A stretch of 33,718 bases of DNA from contig CAINWR010000068.1 of NCBI GenBank assembly GCA_903854535.1, forward strand, positions 1 to 33,718, written 5' to 3'. The notes beneath the pieces are model-generated. The model was not told the origin of the DNA, did no database searches, and worked only from the letters and a program-made list of their open reading frames with translations. Source of the stretch: Candidatus Staskawiczbacteria bacterium. GTDB lineage: Bacteria; Patescibacteriota; Minisyncoccia; Minisyncoccales; Staskawiczbacteraceae. Both the position numbers and the translations under genes were made by a program. Position 1 is the stretch's first letter, and every line of letters starts with the position of its first letter. Positions 26,996 to 33,718 of this stretch are shown here, in pieces.

Positions 26996-29713
26996 ATGAT
27001 AAACAATAATAACAATCAAGGCAATTTTACCAACAAAGCTCAAGAAGCAATTATGACAGCTCAATCTTTAGCTCAAGAAAAAGGCCAACAACAAATTGAT
27101 GCTTTGCATTTGCTTTTAGCTTTGCTTTTTCAAGAGAATAGTGTGGTTTTAACTGTTTTACAAAAACTAGGAGTTGATATAGAAAATTTAAGAAAAAAAA
27201 CAGAAGAAAGAGTAAACAAAATTCCTAATTCTTTGGGGCCACAAGCTTTTGGCCAGCTTTTTTTAACTCAAGATTTAGCTAAAGTGCTTGATAGAGCTCG
27301 TCAGGAATCTATGAAAATGGGAGATGAATTTATATCAGTAGAACATTTATTTTTAGCTATTGTAGATACTAAAACTTCTGCTAAAGATTTGCTTGATAAG
27401 ATATCTTTTGTGTCTGGAGATAGTAGTAATCTGAAAGCGTCAAAATTAGATTATGAATCAGTGCTTAAAATTTTATCACAAGTAAGAGGTGGTGAAAAAA
27501 TTACAGATCCAGAACCAGAAAGTAAATATCAAGTAATAGAAAAATATACAAGAAACTTAACTAATCTTGCATCTGCTGGTAAAATTGACCCTATAATTGG
27601 TAGAGATAATGAAATAAGAAGACTGATGCAAATTATTTCTCGTAGAACTAAAAACAACCCCGTGTTAATTGGGGAGGCAGGAGTTGGTAAAACTGCTATA
27701 ATAGAAGGTTTTGCTCAAAGAATTGCTAGAGGTAATGTGCCTGAATATTTAAGGAATAAAGAAGTAATTTCTCTTGATTTAGGTTCTTTGATTGCAGGCA
27801 CTAAATATAGAGGAGAGTTCGAAACAAGAATCAAAGCTTTGCTTAAAGAAATACATAGATCAGAGGGAAAATATATTTTATTTATAGATGAATTGCATAC
27901 TTTAGTGGGAGCAGGAGCTGCAGAAGGTGCGATTGATGCTTCTAATCTTTTAAAACCAGCTTTAGCTCGTGGAGAACTTAAAGCTGTAGGAGCTACTACT
28001 CTTAAAGAGTATCAAAAATATATTGAAAAAGATCCAGCTTTAGAAAGAAGGTTCCAGCCGATTTTTGTGCAAGAACCATCAGTAGAAGATGCAACAGCTA
28101 TTTTGCGTGGAATTAAAGAAAAATATGAAGTGCATCATGGAGTAAGAATTAAAGATTCTGCTATTAAAGCTGCAGTGGAATTATCTAGTAGGTATATTGC
28201 AGATAGATTTTTGCCAGATAAAGCTGTAGATCTAATGGATGAAGCAGCTTCTGCTTTAAGGCTTGAGATTGAATCTGATCCTCAAGAACTGGAAAAATAT
28301 GATGAAGAAATTACAAAACTTGAAATTGAAAAACAAGCTTTAAAAAGAGAAAAAGAAAAAGATTCTGAAAAGAGACTCAAAGCTATTGCCAGAGAACTTG
28401 CTGATATTAAAGAAAAAACAAAAGGTTTGAGAGCTAAGTGGTCTGCTGAAAAAGAATTAATTAATGGAATTAAAGATATAAGAAATAAAATTGATAAGCT
28501 TTCTTTAGAAACAGAAATTGCTCAAAGAGACGCAAATTTAGAAAAAGTTGCAGAAATAAAATATGGGAAAATCCCAATGCTTTTAAAAGAGCAAAAATTA
28601 ATTGAGCAAAAGCTGGTAAAATTGCAAAAGTCTCATCATTTCTTAAAAGAAGAAGTAACTGAAGAAGAAGTAGCAAAAGTTGTTTCGCGCTGGACAGGTA
28701 TTCCTGTTACAAGATTGATTACTGAAGAGGCAAAAAAACTTGAATCAATGGAAATTATTTTAAATAGACGTGTTATTGGTCAGCAGGAGGCAATCTCTGC
28801 AATTTCAAGAGCTATTAAAAGAGCTAGAGCTGGAATTTCTGAAGAAAATAAACCTTTGGGATCATTTCTGTTTTTGGGCCCAACTGGAGTTGGTAAAACT
28901 GAGACTGTAAGGGCTTTAGCTGAGTTTTTGTTTAATGATGAAAAAGCAATGATAAGATTAGATATGTCAGAATATATGGAAAAGCACTCTGTGTCTAAAA
29001 TTATTGGCTCTCCTCCAGGTTATGTGGGCTACGAAGAATCAGGACAACTTACAGAAAAAGTTCGTAGAAGGCCTTATGCTGTGATTTTGCTTGATGAAAT
29101 TGAAAAAGCAAATCCCGAGGTATTTAATATTTTATTGCAGATTTTTGAAGATGGCAGGCTCACAGATTCTAAAGGTAGAATGGTCTCATTTAAAAATACA
29201 ATTATCATAATGACTTCTAATGTAGGATCAGATTACATCAATAAAATGTCATCTATTGGTTTTAATACCAAAGAAGATGTAGCTGAAAAAGAAAATATGA
29301 AAGAAAAAGCTATGGAGTCTCTAAAAGATCAATTTAGGCCAGAGTTTTTAAATAGAATTGATGAAATAGTGATATTTAATTATTTACAAAAAGCAGAAAT
29401 TGAAAATATTGTAGAACTTGAATTTTCTAGAGTGCAGAAAAGATTAGCAAGCAAAGAAATTATGCTTAGAATTTCAGATAAAGCTAAGGAAGTTTTGCTT
29501 CGTGAAGGATTTGATCCAAATCTGGGAGCACGTCCATTAAAAAGAATTATTCAAAGATTAATTTTAGATCCACTTTCAAATAAAATTGTTTCAGGAGAAC
29601 TAAAAGAAGGGGATAATTTACTTATTGATGCACAAGCAGGTAAAATAATTTTCAATGTACCTAAATTACTGCCAAAAATAAAATATTCAGAAAAAGTTTT
29701 ATCAGGGAAATAA
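26996..29713 (+). CDS. clpB: ClpB-type AAA+ disaggregase
   Basis: 905 residues. An N-terminal Clp repeat domain (about 11-165) precedes AAA1 (Walker A GEAGVGKT, 226-233), a long coiled-coil middle domain (about 410-540, rich in Glu/Lys) and AAA2 (Walker A GPTGVGKT, 628-635, with [14 protein letters not shown]). The middle domain separates it from ClpA and ClpC. No ClpP-binding IGF-type loop was noticed. With DnaK it pulls apart protein aggregates. Controlled by the promoter and CIRCE site just upstream. The leader lacks a Shine-Dalgarno sequence. Slightly longer than the usual 860 residues. Confidence 0.95.
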   Translation: MINNNNNQGNFTNKAQEAIMTAQSLAQEKGQQQIDALHLLLALLFQENSVVLTVLQKLGVDIENLRKKTEERVNKIPNSLGPQAFGQLFLTQDLAKVLDRARQESMKMGDEFISVEHLFLAIVDTKTSAKDLLDKISFVSGDSSNLKASKLDYESVLKILSQVRGGEKITDPEPESKYQVIEKYTRNLTNLASAGKIDPIIGRDNEIRRLMQIISRRTKNNPVLIGEAGVGKTAIIEGFAQRIARGNVPEYLRNKEVISLDLGSLIAGTKYRGEFETRIKALLKEIHRSEGKYILFIDELHTLVGAGAAEGAIDASNLLKPALARGELKAVGATTLKEYQKYIEKDPALERRFQPIFVQEPSVEDATAILRGIKEKYEVHHGVRIKDSAIKAAVELSSRYIADRFLPDKAVDLMDEAASALRLEIESDPQELEKYDEEITKLEIEKQALKREKEKDSEKRLKAIARELADIKEKTKGLRAKWSAEKELINGIKDIRNKIDKLSLETEIAQRDANLEKVAEIKYGKIPMLLKEQKLIEQKLVKLQKSHHFLKEEVTEEEVAKVVSRWTGIPVTRLITEEAKKLESMEIILNRRVIGQQEAISAISRAIKRARAGISEENKPLGSFLFLGPTGVGKTETVRALAEFLFNDEKAMIRLDMSEYMEKHSVSKIIGSPPGYVGYEESGQLTEKVRRRPYAVILLDEIEKANPEVFNILLQIFEDGRLTDSKGRMVSFKNTIIIMTSNVGSDYINKMSSIGFNTKEDVAEKENMKEKAMESLKDQFRPEFLNRIDEIVIFNYLQKAEIENIVELEFSRVQKRLASKEIMLRISDKAKEVLLREGFDPNLGARPLKRIIQRLILDPLSNKIVSGELKEGDNLLIDAQAGKIIFNVPKLLPKIKYSEKVLSGK

Positions 29714-29724
29714 AATAATAATTT

Positions 29725-29754
29725 AAAAAATCGAGTGCAAGAGCTCGATTTTTT
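29725..29754 (+). terminator. clpB terminator
   Basis: AAAAAATCGAG pairs with CTCGATTTTTT around an 8-base loop. Confidence 0.9.
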
Positions 29755-29837
29755 GGTTGCAAAGTTATTCACAGTAATTTATCATTTATACTATACCATT
29801 GTTTGTATTTTTCTGTTAAAATAAATAAATATTTATT

Positions 29838-29975
29838 ATGCAGATTTTTCCACAAAAGATAAATGATTTATCAAAAAGAACACTAATCTCGAGTGTGTTT
29901 TTAGTATGTTTATTTTTTGTATTTGCTATATCAATATTACTTATACCAACTACTAATAATATAGCTATGGCATAG
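29838..29975 (+). CDS. Orphan signal-peptide ORF (45 residues)
   Basis: It encodes MQIFPQKINDLSKRTLISSV followed by a hydrophobic segment, a typical cleavage region (NNIAMA) and a TAG stop. The layout and wording (KRTLISSVFLVCLFF...LLIPTTN) parallel the N-terminus of the next gene (KKIFLISTFLLCIIF...LIPTST). It looks like a surface-protein gene that has lost its body, or a very small secreted or membrane peptide. Whether it is translated is unknown. Confidence 0.45.
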   Translation: MQIFPQKINDLSKRTLISSVFLVCLFFVFAISILLIPTTNNIAMA

Positions 29976-30040
29976 TAGGACCTAGGACAAGAGAAGCATT
30001 AAACAAGCAATAAGTTAAAAAGCAACAACAAACAAATACA

Positions 30041-33000
30041 ATGTTTGATTTTCCAAGAAACAATAAAAAACCCACAAACTACAAAAAGATATTTTTGATA
30101 TCTACATTTTTACTATGCATTATTTTTGTTTTATTCTTAATCCCCACAAGCACCAGTGCAGCATGGCTTACAGGTTGGAGTTATAGAAAACAAATCACAA
30201 TAGATCATACATACGTAGATTCAGATCTTACAGAATTTCCTTTATACGTAAAAATCACAAACGATGCAGATATCGGAGATAATGCACTTGTTACAGGATA
30301 TGATATTCGTTTTACAAGTAGTGATGGCTCTACTCTTTTAGCATATGAAATAGAAACCTGGACAGGTGGCGCAGGAGCAGATGCTTCCGCTAATATTTGG
30401 GTTAAAGTGCCGACAATTGCAGGAGCTTCAAATACTGTTGTTTATTTGTATTATGGGAATGCGGGTGCAAGCACGGATTGGACAGCAAGCGTCGTTCATA
30501 CAGGTATGAGCGCTGGTGATGTAAGTAATTGTTCGGGAATTACCAATGCTCAGTGTGTGTGGAGGGAGGGGGGTAGTCAGAATTTTAAAGGGGTGTGGCA
30601 TTTGGGGGAAGGGACGGGAGTAAATAATGCGGACTCCACAGTCAATGCTAATACAGGAACTCCAACAAATGGACCAGTTCAGGCAACAGGCAAAGTTGAT
30701 GGGGCGTTGAGTTTTGATGGGAGTAATTATACAAATAATGGTGCTAATAGTTCTCTAGATTTTGGGCTCGGTAATTTTTCTGCGAGTGCATGGATAAAAA
30801 CAACTGCAACAGTTAGACAGACGATTGTTCATAAGTTCCGATATGATGGCACAGGAAACCTAGAACAAGGATTTCTAATTGATGTGTTGGCAAATGGGAG
30901 AGTTCGGACGGTATTTGAAAGCGATAAATCTGATGGCTTTAGTAATTATAGAATTGCCGATGGAAGTAATGCAATAAATGATGGTGACTGGCATTATGTA
31001 CAGTCTGTAAGAAGTGCACAAAATACAATTAACCTTTATGTTGATGGATTGTTTAGCTCCAGCAATACATTGACATCTGGAACAGTGACGACGGTAACGA
31101 TAACACCTCCATTTATGATTGGGTATCAGGGTGATAGAGAAACTATACTCAATCCCTTCAATGTTAATTTTAACGGATCTATCGACGAAGTCCGCATCTC
31201 CTCCACAGCTCGTTCTGCAGACTGGATAAAGTTTGAATACTACAACCAATCCGAACCCGATGCCGAGCTCGCTTTCTCTTCTCAACAAGATCCATACACG
31301 TGGATAGGTTCAGGTAATTGGTCAACTGCATCAAACTGGGCAGGAGGAGTAGTTCCTACGACAAGTAACATAGCTATATTCAATGCAAGTTCAACAAACG
31401 ATTGTACTATTGATACAAATATTAGCGTAGCTGGAATAAACATCCAATCTGGATACACTGGCATAATCACCCAAGGCACAGGAAATACAGTTACAGTTGG
31501 ATCGTCAAGCTATACTCAAGCAGATGGAACTTTTAGTGGTGGAAATTCGAATATTAATATAAATAATGCATTTAGTTTAACTGGGGGATTATTTACAGCT
31601 ACAAGTGGCACAATGACATTTAGAGCCCCCGGATATACTGCGTCTACAATCATTATAGATGGAGACAGATTTAATCATAACAATGGTACAATTGCAACTT
31701 CTGGTGAATATTTAGGAACCCATATATTTAATTTTAGTAATTCTTCGGGAGCATTTTATAATTTTGTGCTTAATAATAATCAAGTTAATAAAGGGGCAAG
31801 TGCTATTTTCACAGTTGCAACTGGAGATGTGCTTGTAGTAGAAGGCACCTTAACTATGAATTATGGCAACGTTTACGTGGGCACCGTAGATGCTAGGGGG
31901 GATGTTATTATTAATACTACATTCAATTCTGGTGGTTCTACAGGCACTCTTCTTATAGGTGGTTCAAATGCACAAACAGTAACTATTAATAATGGTGTTA
32001 AATTACCAGCATTTACAATTAATAATATTTATGCAAGTGTAAATTTAGTAGCGGGTGCAACAATGTATATAGGTGCTAATTGTGGCTATGGTGTTCCAGC
32101 GCCATTTAACCTTCAGGCTGGTACTTTTACCGCTACTACTGGAAATATTTTAATCGGAACCATTGCACAAGGTACAGGTAGTTATACTCAGTCTGGTGGC
32201 ACCTTTAATGCTGGTGAGACTACCATAACTATTTATGGACAAAGTGATGATGATTTTGTTTTAAGTGGTGGTACATTTAATTCTACATCAGGTGTTTTGA
32301 CTCTTTATTGTATGTATGGAACTATGGATTTTATTCATACAGTTGGTGGTGTATTCAATCATAATAATGGAACGGTTGTTTTCATGAATAATTTATCTGG
32401 GCGTGCTCATTCTATTGATGTATCTTCTTCTGAAATATTTTATAATCTTACGCTTAATAATATTCCGAATACAGTTAATCCTATATTTACCATCGCTTCA
32501 GGAGATACATTGGTTGTTAATGGTAATCTTACTCTAACTGACGGAAATATAACTACAGGAACTATAGATACTAAAGGAAATTTATATGTAGGTAATAGTT
32601 TTGATGGAGGAACGGGAAGTCTTACTTTTTCAGGTTCTTCAGATACCACTTTTACGAATTTAGGTGGGACCATGCCTTCTGGCACATTCACTGTCAACAA
32701 AGATATTGGCAAGAAGGTATCTCTTGCATCTGCTCTTACTATTAATTCCTCTGGTCAAGATCTTATCCTCACCTCTGGTAGCCTTGGTCTTAATGGAAAT
32801 AATCTTACAGTAAATGATCAATTTATAATTAGTGCGAATGCCACATTGCAGTTAACTGGTGATGAAACACTAAACAAAGCTCCTACTACAAATTCTGGAA
32901 CTATTGAATACAATGCTATTTCTGGCACTAGAGCCATCCGCGATTGGAGTTATCAGAGTTTAAAGATAAATGGCTCTCGAGGAACTTTTACTCTGGGTGC

Positions 33001-33718
33001 TAATGAATCTGTAGCAGGAAATTTTACAATCACAGCAGGCACATTCAACCCAAGTACATACACCATCACAGGTTCAGGTACTAACACTCTCAGCATCACA
33101 GACACAGCCAATGTAGGAGCTACCACTTTCGCAGGAAGCTACGCTAGCTTTGAAACAATCACACTAAATGAAGCAAGCACAATCAACTACAACAAATCAG
33201 GAGATCAAACAATAGACAACACATTATCATATTACAATCTCACAACATCAGGAACAGGAATCAAAACCCTAGTAGGAAACACCACAGTACCAAACACGCT
33301 CACCATAGGAGCTGATACCACTCTTGCAGTAGGAACCAACTCGCTTGCAGTAAGCACCACTCTCACCAACTCAGGCACAATCACAGCTAGTACAGGAACA
33401 ATCACAATCCCTAACACATCATCAGGAGCGTGGACATTCACAGATACCAACACAATCCCACAAGCAGATTACACCACACTCACACTCTCAGGCACAGGTA
33501 AAACCTTCACACTATCAGGCAACACCACAATCCAAAACAACCTTACCATAAACACAAACAACACCTTAGATCACACAACAAACCATTACACTCTATCAGT
33601 AGATGGCACACTCACCAACAATGGCACAATACTCAACAGACAAGATTCCTACACATCAGAATGTAATCAAACCACAATCCAAGCATTTGCAATCACATCA
33701 TCTCTCACAGGTAACAAA
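30041..33718 (+). CDS. Giant surface protein: DUF2341, LamG and beta-helix repeats (3' end outside window)
   Basis: At least 1226 codons, open to the window edge. An N-terminal signal/membrane segment (KKIFLISTFLLCIIFVLFLI) is followed by a DUF2341 domain (about 42-150, GWSYRKQITID...VVYLYYGN), a LamG/concanavalin-like jelly roll (about 185-390, with WHLGEGTG, GALSFDG and GSIDEVRIS), then Gly/Thr/Asn-rich repeats starting at GSGNWSTASNWAGG, typical of long beta-helix exoproteins. Likely an adhesin or envelope fibre. Base composition changes along the gene: some blocks are A/C-rich and others G/T-rich, with a sharp change near 33040. It is preceded by a short orphan signal-peptide ORF. Confidence 0.9.
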   Translation, partial: MFDFPRNNKKPTNYKKIFLISTFLLCIIFVLFLIPTSTSAAWLTGWSYRKQITIDHTYVDSDLTEFPLYVKITNDADIGDNALVTGYDIRFTSSDGSTLLAYEIETWTGGAGADASANIWVKVPTIAGASNTVVYLYYGNAGASTDWTASVVHTGMSAGDVSNCSGITNAQCVWREGGSQNFKGVWHLGEGTGVNNADSTVNANTGTPTNGPVQATGKVDGALSFDGSNYTNNGANSSLDFGLGNFSASAWIKTTATVRQTIVHKFRYDGTGNLEQGFLIDVLANGRVRTVFESDKSDGFSNYRIADGSNAINDGDWHYVQSVRSAQNTINLYVDGLFSSSNTLTSGTVTTVTITPPFMIGYQGDRETILNPFNVNFNGSIDEVRISSTARSADWIKFEYYNQSEPDAELAFSSQQDPYTWIGSGNWSTASNWAGGVVPTTSNIAIFNASSTNDCTIDTNISVAGINIQSGYTGIITQGTGNTVTVGSSSYTQADGTFSGGNSNININNAFSLTGGLFTATSGTMTFRAPGYTASTIIIDGDRFNHNNGTIATSGEYLGTHIFNFSNSSGAFYNFVLNNNQVNKGASAIFTVATGDVLVVEGTLTMNYGNVYVGTVDARGDVIINTTFNSGGSTGTLLIGGSNAQTVTINNGVKLPAFTINNIYASVNLVAGATMYIGANCGYGVPAPFNLQAGTFTATTGNILIGTIAQGTGSYTQSGGTFNAGETTITIYGQSDDDFVLSGGTFNSTSGVLTLYCMYGTMDFIHTVGGVFNHNNGTVVFMNNLSGRAHSIDVSSSEIFYNLTLNNIPNTVNPIFTIASGDTLVVNGNLTLTDGNITTGTIDTKGNLYVGNSFDGGTGSLTFSGSSDTTFTNLGGTMPSGTFTVNKDIGKKVSLASALTINSSGQDLILTSGSLGLNGNNLTVNDQFIISANATLQLTGDETLNKAPTTNSGTIEYNAISGTRAIRDWSYQSLKINGSRGTFTLGANESVAGNFTITAGTFNPSTYTITGSGTNTLSITDTANVGATTFAGSYASFETITLNEASTINYNKSGDQTIDNTLSYYNLTTSGTGIKTLVGNTTVPNTLTIGADTTLAVGTNSLAVSTTLTNSGTITASTGTITIPNTSSGAWTFTDTNTIPQADYTTLTLSGTGKTFTLSGNTTIQNNLTINTNNTLDHTTNHYTLSVDGTLTNNGTILNRQDSYTSECNQTTIQAFAITSSLTGNK

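Noticed and set aside
29765-29773. DnaA box as a sign of a replication origin
   Set aside because: Single nonamer without a cluster, AT-rich unwinding motifs or dnaA/dnaN genes nearby.
32440-33453. Val/Pro-rich minus-strand frames within the DUF2341 gene
   Set aside because: These are antisense shadows of Thr/Asn-rich repeats.
1-33718. Window as a circular plasmid joining its two ends
   Set aside because: It carries essential chromosomal genes (gyrA, valS, tsaD, nrdAB); the similar ends are better explained by paralogous surface genes.

Overview
The window is AT-rich, uses the standard bacterial code (TAA, TAG and TGA all end genes) and most genes lack a Shine-Dalgarno sequence. Small gene sizes, a shortened valyl-tRNA synthetase, a tandem array of VirB2/TrbC-like pilins, large secreted Cys-rich and DUF2341/LamG proteins, and short repeats inserted in frame into universal genes all point to a Candidate Phyla Radiation (Patescibacteria) bacterium, probably Parcubacteria-like. 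This is an inference from gene content; there is no 16S gene here.

Layout. 1-410 is the 3' end of a secreted protein. 469-1500 (-) is an HtrA-type protease, divergent from a 1472-residue secreted protein (1592-6010, +) made of about fifteen 6-Cys modules and five thrombospondin-1-like modules. 6154-9656 (+) is an apparent operon of an MBL-fold hydrolase, a small membrane protein and gyrA. 9693-12027 (+) holds six tandem pilin-like genes. 12185-12827 is a single PaaX/Cas2-like gene bracketed by two 38-bp palindromic repeats. tRNA-Leu(UAG) follows at 12929. 16334-13122 (-) is valS-prsW-hsp20. 16484-16807 (+) is a GC-richer orphan gene with its own terminator. 18101-16890 (-) is tsaD. 18173-19800 (+) is tRNA-Glu fused end-to-start with a processive GT2 glycosyltransferase, followed by a small coiled-coil gene. 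26077-20199 (-) holds nrdA-nrdB and then recG. 26809-26217 (-) holds an acyl carrier protein and a 65-residue membrane protein, each a single-gene unit with strong signals. 26996-29713 (+) is clpB behind a promoter and a CIRCE operator. 29838-33718 holds an orphan signal-peptide ORF and the start of another giant surface protein.

Functionally the core genes cover topology (gyrA), recombination (recG), dNTP synthesis (nrdAB, apparently a radical-tyrosine-less class Ic/Id type), translation (valS, tsaD, two tRNAs) and proteostasis (htrA, hsp20, prsW, clpB). The accessory genes are mainly cell surface: pilins, Cys-rich and beta-helix exoproteins, and a polysaccharide synthase.

The most notable signals are the Cas2-like gene between paired palindromes, the six-pilin array with Cys pairs only in its first and last members, the in-frame invasion of nrdA, tsaD, recG and gyrA by several repeat families (one shared with an intergenic copy), the tRNA-Glu CCA that overlaps a start codon, and the Phe at the NrdB radical site. 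All calls come from reading the sequence; no database search was run.
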